A stretch of 64,000 bases of DNA, from positions 1-64,000 of the forward strand of contig JAGWZL010000007.1 in the NCBI GenBank assembly GCA_018968815.1, given 5' to 3'. The notes below the pieces were generated by a model that did no database searches, was not told the DNA's origin, and saw only the letters and a program-made list of their open reading frames with translations. Each line of letters begins with the position of its first letter. The stretch's first letter is position 1. Made by a program: the position numbers and the translations under genes. Below are positions 33,058 through 41,344 of the stretch, piece by piece. The DNA comes from Verrucomicrobiota bacterium. Its GTDB lineage: Bacteria > Chlamydiota > Chlamydiia > Chlamydiales > SM23-39.

Positions 33058-34725
33058 ATGTCAAAAAGATACCAGGTCTTAGCTCGCAAGTACCGTCCCC
33101 AGTCGTTTCGCGATGTGCTCGCTCAAGATGCCGCGGTCACTACGCTGAAGAATGCGATCCGTTTTGATAAGGTCGCTCACGCCTATCTTTTTTGCGGCTC
33201 GCGCGGAGTCGGGAAAACGACATTGGCTCGTCTGTTTGCAAAAGCGCTTAACTGTCAGTCTCTAACGGCAGATTTCGAGCCTTGCAATCAGTGTTCTTCC
33301 TGTCATGAGATCTCTTCTGGCCAATCGCTGGACGTGATTGAAATCGATGGGGCCTCTAACCGGGGGATTGACGACATTCGGCAGATCAATGAGACGGTGG
33401 GGTACGCGCCGAGCCGGGGCCGCTATAAGATCTACATTATCGACGAAGTGCACATGCTGACGAAGGAGGCGTTCAACGCTCTTTTGAAGACGCTGGAAGA
33501 GCCGCCTGAGCAAGCGAAATTCTTTTTTGCTACGACCGAGGCGCACAAGGTGCTGCCCACGATCATTAGCCGATGCCAACGGTTTGATTTAGCGCGGATT
33601 CCGCCTTCTCTGATTGTGAGCAAGCTAGGGGAAATCGCCTTGGATCTGAACCGGATGGTGGACAAAGAGGCGCTCGAACTGATCGCCGCTTTTTCCGAGG
33701 GGAGTTTACGCGATGCCGAATCGCTTTTTGATCAAATTCTGTGTTTTTCTGAGGAGACGATCACATCGGCGATTGTGCGGCGCACTTTGGGTTTGGCTCC
33801 CAAAGAGCTCTTTCATGCGCTCGATCAGGCGTTTGACTCCTGCCATCTCCCGTATGCTTTTGAGCTGGTCGAGCAGCTCATGCAAATGGGGAAAGACCTG
33901 GCCCATTTCCTGGAACAATTGATTGAGCATTACCGCAATATTGTCCATGCGAAGTGCAACCATTTGGAGATCGGCAAAGCCTACACTGGGCCGCAAGCGC
34001 TGCATATCCTGGACCTACTGATTGCAGCGGAGAGCGGTTTCCAAAAAAGCGCCTATCAACGCATCGCGCTCGAATCGATTTTATTGCAGATCATCCGCAG
34101 CAAAAACCGCATCCCCGTTGAAGTACTCGTGCGCCACCTCACCGAACACGCCGGCAAACTCCCCCTGATGGAAACCCCAGTGCCGGTGGCAGAGGCTCCG
34201 ATGCCGGTGAAGCCCGCGCCCATGCCGGTGACAGAGGCTCCTGTGCCGGTCAAGCCCGCGCCTGTGCCGGTGGCAGAGGCTCCAGTGCCGGTGAAGCCCG
34301 CGCCCATGCCGGTGGCAGAGGCTCCAATACCGGTGAAGCCCGCGCCCATGCCGGTGACAGAGGCTCCGATGCCGGTCAAGTCCGCGCCTGTGCCGGTGAC
34401 AGAGGCTCCGATGCCGGTCAAGCCCGCACCCATGCCGGTGGCAGAGGCGCCAGTGTCGGTGAAGCCCGCGCCCATGCCGGTGGCAGAGGCTCCGGTGCCG
34501 GTGAAGCCCGCGCCTGTGCCGGTGGCAGAGGCTCCGATGCCGGTTGTTGAGGCGCCCACCCCATCCCCCGTTTTAAAAGCGGTGCCATTTAATCCGTATG
34601 GGATTAAACAAGAGGCGGTTAATGACGTCCCGAAACCTTCGGTGGTGACGCAAAAACCGCAAAGCCACTATGATACAATCATCCGGTTTGCAGCCGTTGA
34701 GTTTGAGGGAACGATTAAAAATTAG
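33058..34725 (+). CDS. dnaX: DNA polymerase III gamma/tau subunit with Pro-rich repeat linker
   Basis: 555 aa. An open frame extends upstream, but MSKRYQVLARKYRPQSFRDV at the ATG (33058) is the canonical DnaX start. The Walker A is CGSRGVGKTTLARLF, the zinc cysteines lie in EPCNQCSSCHE, and IDEVHMLTKEAFNALLK is the Walker B region. It loads the sliding clamp. Residues 374-499 are nine 14-residue repeats of the form PVPVAEAPMPVKPA encoded by a 42-base tandem repeat. After it only about 56 residues remain, ending RFAAVEFEGTIKN, so the tau-specific polymerase-binding domains are missing or replaced. ybaB follows six bases later. Confidence 0.95.
   Translation: MSKRYQVLARKYRPQSFRDVLAQDAAVTTLKNAIRFDKVAHAYLFCGSRGVGKTTLARLFAKALNCQSLTADFEPCNQCSSCHEISSGQSLDVIEIDGASNRGIDDIRQINETVGYAPSRGRYKIYIIDEVHMLTKEAFNALLKTLEEPPEQAKFFFATTEAHKVLPTIISRCQRFDLARIPPSLIVSKLGEIALDLNRMVDKEALELIAAFSEGSLRDAESLFDQILCFSEETITSAIVRRTLGLAPKELFHALDQAFDSCHLPYAFELVEQLMQMGKDLAHFLEQLIEHYRNIVHAKCNHLEIGKAYTGPQALHILDLLIAAESGFQKSAYQRIALESILLQIIRSKNRIPVEVLVRHLTEHAGKLPLMETPVPVAEAPMPVKPAPMPVTEAPVPVKPAPVPVAEAPVPVKPAPMPVAEAPIPVKPAPMPVTEAPMPVKSAPVPVTEAPMPVKPAPMPVAEAPVSVKPAPMPVAEAPVPVKPAPVPVAEAPMPVVEAPTPSPVLKAVPFNPYGIKQEAVNDVPKPSVVTQKPQSHYDTIIRFAAVEFEGTIKN
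34177..34554 (+). repeat. 42-bp tandem repeat, nine units, inside dnaX
   Basis: Nine head-to-tail 42-base units (378 bases exactly) each encode 14 residues alternating Pro/Val/Ala with one Glu and one Lys. Units differ at a few positions (Val/Met/Ile, Ala/Thr, one Ser), and the last unit has VVEA in place of VKPA. The unit length keeps the frame, so copy number could vary between strains without breaking dnaX. Confidence 0.95.
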
Positions 34726-34731
34726 GGTATT

Positions 34732-35031
34732 ATGGGCAGTGGATTTTCGAAAATGAAGAAGCAGGCGCGGCTCATGCAAGAGCAGCTCAGCCAAGCGAAA
34801 AATAAGATGGAGAGCACCCTCGTCGAAGGGAGCAGCGGAAACGGTCTTGTGACAGTCACATTGAACGGCTCGAAAGATTTAAAGAAAATCGCGATCAAAC
34901 CGGAAGCTCTGACTGATGTAGAGGGGCTGCAAGATCTGATCATTGGCGCATTCGAAGCAGCCTCTGCGAAAATTGAAGATCAAGCGCCGGGATTACCGGG
35001 GCTGCCTGCCGGCATGAATTTGTTTGCCTGA
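34732..35031 (+). CDS. ybaB: YbaB/EbfC nucleoid-associated protein
   Basis: 99 aa, helix-sheet-helix. KMKKQARLMQEQLSQAKNKM is the N-terminal helix and GNGLVTVTLNGSKDLKKIAI the conserved sheet of the YbaB family, which forms DNA-binding dimers. It follows dnaX after six bases, the arrangement seen in most bacteria including Chlamydia. Its last 17 codons are overlapped by the convergent gene on the other strand. Confidence 0.95.
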   Translation: MGSGFSKMKKQARLMQEQLSQAKNKMESTLVEGSSGNGLVTVTLNGSKDLKKIAIKPEALTDVEGLQDLIIGAFEAASAKIEDQAPGLPGLPAGMNLFA

Positions 35032-35777
35032 AAATATCTATTACGTATCTCCTGTCTTGCGCGCTGTTTGTCACTGGCTAGCGTAGATTCTTTCCGGATC
35101 TCGTCTATAGCAGTGAGCGTTGAGGCTTCCTTGAGCATGAGCGCCCATTGCCGTGCTTGAACACGACCCGCCTCCTCCTTGACCAATCTATCTATCTCCC
35201 TATTTAACTCCCAATCTGCGTCTGTAGTGTCCAAAGTAGTCGTGCAAGAAAAGTCTGTGGGAGGTGTTGCATGTACGAGTCGCCAGATGGCTTCAAAAGA
35301 AGGAACAACTCCGCTGAGCTCCTTGGGTGAAACGCAAACTTCATATTGCCATCCCCGAACCGAGGAAACTCCTTCTAAAGATAAAGAGAGTTCAATGGGT
35401 TTCAATTCATATGAATTGTATTCATGGTGCTCGTAATACGTGCGTGGTTGCCCTAGCCTCAATCCTCCAGCATTCTGATCCTCGATCGATGTGATCGCAA
35501 AAAACCGGAGTTTACTGAGTCGATCGACCCTAATCGCAAGAGATTCGATGCGATCGTCTGGAGATATGGGGATCGTTTTCTGTACCTCAAACACACCGGA
35601 ACGCAAGCAGAATCTGGCCCGCCCCTGCTTCTGCTGACCATCACACACTAATATATGAGTCACTTTGCGCTGCATCCTCTCTACCCACATATACCCTTCA
35701 CACGTATGTACTCGGTGATCAGGATCTGTGAGAGCGCAAGAATCATCCCCTTCGTACTTGATATGTAAAAAAATCAT
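34980..35777 (-). CDS. Unrecognised protein, convergent with and overlapping ybaB
   Basis: 265 aa, no family recognised. The frame is open to 35876, but an AGGAG site five bases before the ATG at 35777 decides the start at MIFLHIKYEGDDSC. The first two thirds look mainly beta (for example SGVFEVQKTIPI and GWQYEVCVSPKEL), and the last third is a charged helix (about 190-255, WELNREIDRLVKEEAGRVQ onward). Several cysteines, no signal peptide with this start. Its C-terminal residues are encoded antisense to the ybaB end, a 52-base overlap. Not part of the chlamydial dnaX-ybaB-ptsI order, so probably inserted. Confidence 0.65.
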   Translation of the reverse strand: MIFLHIKYEGDDSCALTDPDHRVHTCEGYMWVERMQRKVTHILVCDGQQKQGRARFCLRSGVFEVQKTIPISPDDRIESLAIRVDRLSKLRFFAITSIEDQNAGGLRLGQPRTYYEHHEYNSYELKPIELSLSLEGVSSVRGWQYEVCVSPKELSGVVPSFEAIWRLVHATPPTDFSCTTTLDTTDADWELNREIDRLVKEEAGRVQARQWALMLKEASTLTAIDEIRKESTLASDKQRARQEIRNRYFQANKFMPAGSPGNPGA

Positions 35778-35953
35778 GGGCACTCCTCTATTTTTTCCGG
35801 GAGATACTATTGAAATATTCTTTTGATTGCAATCAAAAGATGTAGTACTGGACAAAAAAAATAACAGGATAAACATGATCGGCGAAGCGCCGGCATGATC
35901 TGCAGGATCAATGAATCTGAACCTATCCTGCTCATCCTGCCGCTTGCGATCTG
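35778..35953. other. Intergenic stretch with imperfect CCTG/GGATC repeats
   Basis: Between the start of the unrecognised gene and the giant palindrome there is no convincing gene. From about 35865 to 35950 the sequence holds short imperfect repeats such as TATCCTGCTCATCCTG and GATCTGCAGGATC, plus a small GATCGGCGAAGCGCCGG palindrome. A similar CATCCTG motif recurs after the palindrome at about 36127. This looks like decaying repetitive DNA. Confidence 0.4.
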
Positions 35954-36121
35954 GAACCTATCTCAATAAAATTTTTCGTCGATTTTCTGGATTATTTTGA
36001 GAGATTTTCGATTATGTTTCGGGGGGTCATATACGGCAGCTGATATGACCCCCCGAAACATAATCGAAAATCTCTCAAAAGAACCAAAAAATCGACTGAA
36101 ACTTTTTATTGAGATAGGTTC
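35954..36121. repeat. 168-bp giant inverted repeat (79-bp arms)
   Basis: Arms 35954-36032 and 36043-36121 are inverted repeats around a ten-base centre. The inner 37 bases (35996-36032 with 36043-36079) pair perfectly and include a GGGGGGTCATAT/ATATGACCCCCC core. The outer part begins GAACCTATCTCAATAAA and pairs with several mismatches. No transposase or gene is present. It lies just downstream of the ptsI stop (minus strand). An insertion of a foldback element is the simplest reading; an RNA hairpin ending the pts transcript is also possible. Confidence 0.9.
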
Positions 36122-36159
36122 TTGCCCATCCTGTAAATCTTGCCCTGGTAGACAGTCTC

Positions 36160-37935
36160 TTATCGCACGGTCTCTGCGTCGAGGAATTGTTTCAGGTCGC
36201 TTGCGGAGGTGTGCTCAAGGGCCCCTTCGGCGAGCCGGCACGCTTCCAAAATGCGCCATTTGCGAATCGTGTGTTTGACGAGTGGTATGTGGCGCGCGGC
36301 CACAGAAAATTCGCGCAAGCCGAGGCCGATGAAGAGCGGAATCATCGCCGGATCGGTCGCGCACTCGCCGCACAAAATGACCGGCTTGCGCGCATGCGTC
36401 GCAGAGGCGACCACCATGCGGATAAAGCGCAAAATGCTCGGATGCGTCGAGAAATAGAGGTCGGCTGTATGGGCATTGCTCCGGTCAGCAGCCAGAACAA
36501 ATTGAACGAGATCATTCGTCCCAATCGAAATAAAATCGACCTCCTCCGCGATGGCATCAGACATGATGGCAGTCGATGGCACTTCAATCATACATCCAAT
36601 GGCGATGTTTTTGGTGCACTTAATCCCCTGTTTTTTCAGATCCGCTTGGATCTCCTCCACTTTCTGCCGCACGAGGCGCACTTCGGTGATATCCGAGACC
36701 ATCGGAATCAGAATGTGAACCTGCCCAAAATGACTCGCTCGCAAAATGGCGCGCAGCTGCGCCTCGAGAATTTCAGGGTAGCGCAGCAAGAACCGAATCG
36801 CCCTGCAGCCTAAAGCGGGATTGGGCTCTGTGCCAAACGCACGAAAATATTTGGCGTCCGGATGGTTCGGAGGAAGGTCGATCTTTTTATCGCCGCCTAT
36901 ATCAAAAATCCGAATGACCAGCGGCCGCCCTTTGAGCGATTTGGCCATCCTCTTATAGATCTCAAATTGCTCCTCTTCATTCGGCAAGGCCCTCTTGGTG
37001 AAAAAGAGATATTCCGACCGGAACAGCCCGATGCCCGATGCACCCGCTTTGATCACCTGATCGATCTCTTTTGGATTTTCCAAATTGGCGCAAATACGCA
37101 CCTCGTAGCCATCAATCGTTTCCCCTTTGAGATGCGAATGGCTCTTCAGCATCTTATAGCTGAGCAAATGCTGCCGCTGCAATTCTTGGTATTTCTTCAA
37201 CGTGTGACGCTTCGGATTCAAAATCACAAGGCCTTGCGAACCATCGACAATCAGAGAATGAACATCCGCTTTCTTCATTTTCTTAATATCCACATTCGCC
37301 ACATAAGGAATCCCTTTGGCCCGCGCAATGATCGCCGCATGAGAAGTCACGCCGCCGACCGCCGTCACAAAAGCGCTCACAAGCGAGGCCTTCGCCTCCA
37401 CCGTCTCCGATGGCACCAGCTCATGCGTTAAAATGATCGAATTGTGCGGCACCTCCCCAATTTTGACCTGATTGAGCGGCCGTAAATGACCTAAAATCCG
37501 CCTCGATACATCAATGATATCGCGCACCCTTTCTTGAAAATATTGGTCTTTGAGCGTGCTGAATCGACTCTTATACTCTTCGATCAGACGATAGAAAATC
37601 GATTCGGGCTTCCGCTGCATGTCGCGAATCCGCTCTTCAATCCCACTCGTTAACAGAGGATCTCTCATCATTTCCAAATGCGTTCCTAAAATGGAGACAA
37701 TTTCAGGGGGCCCTTCCGTCTGCGATAATTTTTGCAACGATTCAATATCTTGCCGGCTCATTTCAAGCGCCCGTCGATACCGGCTGATTTCTAGATCGAC
37801 CTCTTTGATCGGAATCGCAATTTCTGGAACGTCATCTTCTGCGCTGACAAAGAAAATAGGAAGACCAATTCCAATCCCTTTACTGATCGGAATCCCTCTC
37901 AAAATGATCTCGTCTTCCTGCTCAAAAGACATCAC
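36160..37935 (-). CDS. ptsI: PTS enzyme I (phosphoenolpyruvate-protein phosphotransferase)
   Basis: 591 aa. The phosphorylated histidine is in GGVTSHAAIIARAKGIPYV. The C-terminal PEP-binding domain has ANLENPKEIDQV, GLFRSEYLFF, IRIFDIGGDKK, IPMVSDI, SIGTNDLVQFVLAADRSN and ILCGECATDP with the catalytic Cys. It passes phosphate from PEP to HPr. The ATG overlaps the ptsH stop by four bases. No sugar-specific EII genes occur in the window, so the pathway may be regulatory as suspected for other chlamydiae. Confidence 0.96.
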   Translation of the reverse strand: MMSFEQEDEIILRGIPISKGIGIGLPIFFVSAEDDVPEIAIPIKEVDLEISRYRRALEMSRQDIESLQKLSQTEGPPEIVSILGTHLEMMRDPLLTSGIEERIRDMQRKPESIFYRLIEEYKSRFSTLKDQYFQERVRDIIDVSRRILGHLRPLNQVKIGEVPHNSIILTHELVPSETVEAKASLVSAFVTAVGGVTSHAAIIARAKGIPYVANVDIKKMKKADVHSLIVDGSQGLVILNPKRHTLKKYQELQRQHLLSYKMLKSHSHLKGETIDGYEVRICANLENPKEIDQVIKAGASGIGLFRSEYLFFTKRALPNEEEQFEIYKRMAKSLKGRPLVIRIFDIGGDKKIDLPPNHPDAKYFRAFGTEPNPALGCRAIRFLLRYPEILEAQLRAILRASHFGQVHILIPMVSDITEVRLVRQKVEEIQADLKKQGIKCTKNIAIGCMIEVPSTAIMSDAIAEEVDFISIGTNDLVQFVLAADRSNAHTADLYFSTHPSILRFIRMVVASATHARKPVILCGECATDPAMIPLFIGLGLREFSVAARHIPLVKHTIRKWRILEACRLAEGALEHTSASDLKQFLDAETVR

Positions 37936-38201
37936 TTCTCCCCAAATTCTCCTTCAAAGGCAGCCACTATATGCTGCATCGTCGCTTCCGCATCTTCCCC
38001 ATCGACAATCACCTCGATCACCGCATTTTTTTTCGCAGCCAGCATCAAAATGCTCATAATACTTCTCGCATTGATCGTCTCATTCTTATGAATGAAGAAA
38101 ACCGATGATTTGCGCGACTGCAGCAGCTTGACAATCGTCGCCGCCGGCCGCGTATGCAGCCCTAAAGCATTTTTCACTTTGACCTTACGCGTAAGCCTCA
38201 T
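37932..38201 (-). CDS. ptsH: Phosphocarrier protein HPr
   Basis: 89 aa. His in NALGLHTRPAATIVKLLQ accepts phosphate from enzyme I, and the serine in NARSIMSILMLAA is the site used by HPr kinase. Both sites are intact, matching the presence of hprK directly upstream. Overlaps hprK and ptsI by four bases each, so the three proteins are made from one coupled transcript. Confidence 0.96.
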   Translation of the reverse strand: MRLTRKVKVKNALGLHTRPAATIVKLLQSRKSSVFFIHKNETINARSIMSILMLAAKKNAVIEVIVDGEDAEATMQHIVAAFEGEFGEK

Positions 38202-39196
38202 CGTGAAAACTCCTCCATCCGTTCCTGAGTTTTCTTCTTTCTTCTCGCAATCGTTTCCAACAGTTTTGCGTTGAACTCTTTCGCTGAATTATATCCCATA
38301 TCTTTTAATCTGTGATTGAGCGCAATCGTCTCCAAAAGCAGAACGACGTCGCGGCCCGGCTTCACAGGAAGCAGGTGATACGGGACGCTCACTCCAAGAA
38401 CATCGATAAATTTTTCATCCAGCCCCACCCGATCATAAAAATGTTGATCATCCCACTCTTCGAGTTTCACGACAATGTCAATCCCTTTGTCGGGCCTTAC
38501 GCACACAGCTCCATAAAGATGGGCCACATTGATGATCCCAATGCCCCGAATCTCCATCAAGTGGCGCGTCAGATCGGGACCCGAACCAACCAGATAGGCG
38601 CCCTCTTTTTTCTTCACGCGGACCACATCATCGGAAATGAGACGGTGCCCCCTTTCGATGAGTCCAAGGGCCGCCTCGCTTTTCCCCACAGACGACTCCC
38701 CTTGAATCAAAACGCCGACGCCAAACACCTCGACAAGCGTGCCATGCAAGGTGACGCTGGGACAAAATTCTTCAAGCAGTAAAAAAGCGACGCGGCTGAG
38801 CAAATTGGTTGCCGTAGATGTGGCGCGAAAGAGAGGAATATGCATCGCCTCGCAGATGGCGATCATCTCTTTGGGAGCCGTTAAGCCTCGAGACACGATG
38901 ACCGCGGGCGTGGTCGTGGTCAAAATCACTTTGAGCCGCTCCATCCGTACACTCGGGTCCAATTCGCGCAAGAATTCGATCTCTTGCTTGCCAAATACCA
39001 AAATGCGCGAAAAGACAAAGCCCTTTAAATATCCGGTCAGGCTCAAACCAGGGCGATGCACTTCTGCTTTATGGATTTTGCGGGACAGACCCTGCGCGCC
39101 CGCCAAGAGCTCTAACCCTAAGTGTTTTCCGTGCTGTTCGAAAAAATGCTGCACTAAATACACAATGTCATCCCCTGTACATAACAGCTCAGCCAT
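38198..39196 (-). CDS. hprK: HPr kinase/phosphorylase
   Basis: 332 aa. The P-loop GESSVGKSEAALGLIERGH and the HprK signature around MEIRGIGIINVAHLYGAV are intact in the C-terminal half. The N-terminal half is the variable domain (LLAGAQGLSRKIHKAEVHRPG is the usual start). It phosphorylates and dephosphorylates the regulatory serine of HPr in response to metabolite levels. The start overlaps the 3-prime end of the SUKH gene by 43 bases with no clear ribosome site. Confidence 0.94.
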   Translation of the reverse strand: MAELLCTGDDIVYLVQHFFEQHGKHLGLELLAGAQGLSRKIHKAEVHRPGLSLTGYLKGFVFSRILVFGKQEIEFLRELDPSVRMERLKVILTTTTPAVIVSRGLTAPKEMIAICEAMHIPLFRATSTATNLLSRVAFLLLEEFCPSVTLHGTLVEVFGVGVLIQGESSVGKSEAALGLIERGHRLISDDVVRVKKKEGAYLVGSGPDLTRHLMEIRGIGIINVAHLYGAVCVRPDKGIDIVVKLEEWDDQHFYDRVGLDEKFIDVLGVSVPYHLLPVKPGRDVVLLLETIALNHRLKDMGYNSAKEFNAKLLETIARRKKKTQERMEEFSR

Positions 39197-39954
39197 TCTG
39201 AAAACGTGGGAAAAGCCAAATTTTCAGTCCACGATCTTTTATGACTCACATCTGATATTGTATAGTCGATTCCGGAAAAATAAACATTCCCCATTTCACT
39301 TCCAGGATACCAGTCGCGATAAAAACATTGAAAAGAGGCCAATCCAAGCGACTCATAAAAAGGAATCAACGCGCCTGGGTCGACTTCAGACGATCCCGAT
39401 CGGATCCGTTTTTCCGAACGGAGAATGAGATCGGTCAAACTCCGCTTGGCATCGGGGACATCTTGGATCTCTAAGAGACCCATTTCCGATAATTTTCCAA
39501 AGCCGTTGTGCATCTTCAGAAAAGAGAGATAATCCCTCGGCAAATTGCAGTCGAGTTCACTTTTCATTTCATTGCATTCCGCATCTCCAGCCGGAGGTTT
39601 TCCGCGGAAAAACGAACTGTGATCCGCAAGACTGTAGACGAGTTCCGCATCCATGGGCTCCCCTTCTATTTTCTGGGTGAGTACAACCGCCACATCATCG
39701 AGCCGCTCAAAGAATTCGAAAATCAGCGGATGAGCGCTGGGATGATAGGGAAGACGATCTAACCAAAAATCGCGGGTAAATTCTACGCGATCTTGTGGAA
39801 GAATTCTACTTAATTCATACCACCCTCTCGGAAGATCCAAAGCCAATTGATTCACTTCATCCCATGTACAATCAGGCTCCTCGGACAAGATGCGAACGTG
39901 GCTATACCCGCTTTCCTTATTTGCTGTAAAAAAGCCGCGTGCTAGAGAATTCAT
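39154..39954 (-). CDS. SMI1/KNR4 (SUKH) family-like protein
   Basis: 266 aa from the ATG at 39954; a TTG at 39972 would add six residues. The central LPRDYLSFLKMHNGFGKLSE block matches the SUKH signature (LPxDYxxFL, NG), followed by beta strands with aromatic residues ending GNVYFSGIDYTI and FPTFSEWLSCYV. SUKH proteins often serve as immunity proteins against contact-dependent toxins, but many are stand-alone. No toxin gene is adjacent. It lies upstream of hprK and overlaps it, so it may be transcribed with the pts operon. Confidence 0.65.
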   Translation of the reverse strand: MNSLARGFFTANKESGYSHVRILSEEPDCTWDEVNQLALDLPRGWYELSRILPQDRVEFTRDFWLDRLPYHPSAHPLIFEFFERLDDVAVVLTQKIEGEPMDAELVYSLADHSSFFRGKPPAGDAECNEMKSELDCNLPRDYLSFLKMHNGFGKLSEMGLLEIQDVPDAKRSLTDLILRSEKRIRSGSSEVDPGALIPFYESLGLASFQCFYRDWYPGSEMGNVYFSGIDYTISDVSHKRSWTENLAFPTFSEWLSCYVQGMTLCI

Positions 39955-39974
39955 AATGTCACTGTGACACAATT

Positions 39975-40000
39975 AAAAATTTCTTTCCTTAGAAATTTTT
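39975..40000. promoter_or_regulatory. AT-rich 10-bp hairpin in divergent intergenic region
   Basis: AAAAATTTCT (39975-39984) and AGAAATTTTT (39991-40000) form a perfect hairpin with a TTCCTT loop, between the divergent SUKH and ndh genes. Because transcription leaves this region on both sides, an operator is more likely than a terminator. A TATACT-like box lies at about 40009. Confidence 0.35.
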
Positions 40001-40072
40001 TCTGATCTATACTTTGGATGTAAGTTGGTTGTTGGCAGAAACCAAATTTTGAACCACATTGGGTAGAATCCT

Positions 40073-41344
40073 ATGGCAAGTACGAAAGTTGTGATCCTCG
40101 GCGGCGGTTTTGCGGGCATTAATGCGGCAAAAGCGCTTGGCAACTCCAATTATGATGTGTGGATGATTGACAAAACCAACCACCATTTATTCCAGCCCTT
40201 ATTATATCAAGTGGCGAGCGCGGCTCTTTCTCCTGGCGACATTGCGATTCCGATCCGAGAGATTTTGAAGCCGTTTCCGAATGTGACTGTGATCATGGGC
40301 GAGGTGGTTCAAATCGACAAGGAAAAGAATCTGATTATTTTGAGGAATGGGGATCAGATTGGCTATGAGTTTCTGATTGTGGCGTTAGGGGCGCGCCATT
40401 CCTATTTTGGGAATGATCAATGGGAGCCGTTTGCCCCGGGCTTGAAAACATTAGTCGATGCGTTAAAGATTCGGGAGCGGATCCTCATGTCTTTTGAGAA
40501 GGCGGAGCGGTGCGACAGCATTTCTGAGGCGCGCAAGTTTCTCAATTTTGTGATTATTGGGGGCGGTCCTACTGGTGTGGAGATGGCGGGGGCGATTTCG
40601 GAGATTGCGTATCAGACGATGCTGCAAGATTTTCGGCGCATTGACACGACCAAGACGAAAATTCACCTCATTGAAGGCTCGCCTCATATTTTACCTGTGT
40701 ATTCGGAAAAATTATCTCGAAAAGCGCAGCAATACCTCGAACAATTTGGGGTCAATGTGATTACGGGGAAACGGGTCATTGGGGTTTCTCACGAAGGGGT
40801 CACGATCGAGGGGCTTTTTATTCCGGCGGAAAACGTTGTATGGGCAGCTGGCAACCAGGCATCGCCTGTTTTGAAAACGCTGGGCGTTCCTTTGGATCGG
40901 CAGGGCAGAGTGAATGTGGAGCCCGATTTAACGATTCCAGAACATCCAGAAATTTTTGTGTTAGGCGATGCGGCTTGCGCGCTGGATAAAAAAGGCAAAC
41001 CGCTTCCGGCGCTTGCGCCTGTTGCAGTCCAGCAGGGGCGCTATGTCGCGCAGATTTTGCGCAGGCGCATTCCAAAAAATGCCCGTCCTCCGTTTATCTA
41101 TTTTGATAAGGGGAGCATGGCAACGGTTGGGAAAAGTAAGGCCGTGGGGATGATGGGCAAGATGGAATTTAGCGGGCTATTCGCGTGGCTTGCTTGGTGT
41201 TTTATCCATATCTTATATCTGATTGGATTCCGCAATCGGATGGTGGTTTTAATGCAGTGGCTCTTTGCCTTTTTTGGCGCTCAAAGAGGGGCGCGGCTCA
41301 TCAATCGATCTGTTGACGAAGAAATGCCCAAAGTTCATCAGTGA
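40073..41344 (+). CDS. ndh: Type II NADH:quinone oxidoreductase
   Basis: 423 aa. The FAD-binding loop KVVILGGGFAGINAAKAL, NAD-binding loop FVIIGGGPTGVEMAGAI, LFQPLLYQVASAALSPGDIA and the FVLGDAACA block with ALAPVAVQQGRYVA are typical of NDH-2. A C-terminal hydrophobic region (about 360-395) attaches it to the membrane. It transfers electrons from NADH to quinone without pumping protons, complementing the chlamydial Na+-NQR. The stop overlaps the comEC GTG start. Confidence 0.93.
   Translation: MASTKVVILGGGFAGINAAKALGNSNYDVWMIDKTNHHLFQPLLYQVASAALSPGDIAIPIREILKPFPNVTVIMGEVVQIDKEKNLIILRNGDQIGYEFLIVALGARHSYFGNDQWEPFAPGLKTLVDALKIRERILMSFEKAERCDSISEARKFLNFVIIGGGPTGVEMAGAISEIAYQTMLQDFRRIDTTKTKIHLIEGSPHILPVYSEKLSRKAQQYLEQFGVNVITGKRVIGVSHEGVTIEGLFIPAENVVWAAGNQASPVLKTLGVPLDRQGRVNVEPDLTIPEHPEIFVLGDAACALDKKGKPLPALAPVAVQQGRYVAQILRRRIPKNARPPFIYFDKGSMATVGKSKAVGMMGKMEFSGLFAWLAWCFIHILYLIGFRNRMVVLMQWLFAFFGAQRGARLINRSVDEEMPKVHQ

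Noticed and set aside
34177..34554. Possible CRISPR array
   Set aside because: Units are contiguous with no unique spacers, and each is translated in frame in dnaX.
34056..34559. 167-codon repetitive Gly/Thr/Ala-rich open frame antisense to dnaX
   Set aside because: It is the mirror of the 42-base coding repeat in dnaX; regular codon content on the real strand leaves the opposite strand open. No ribosome site or promoter.
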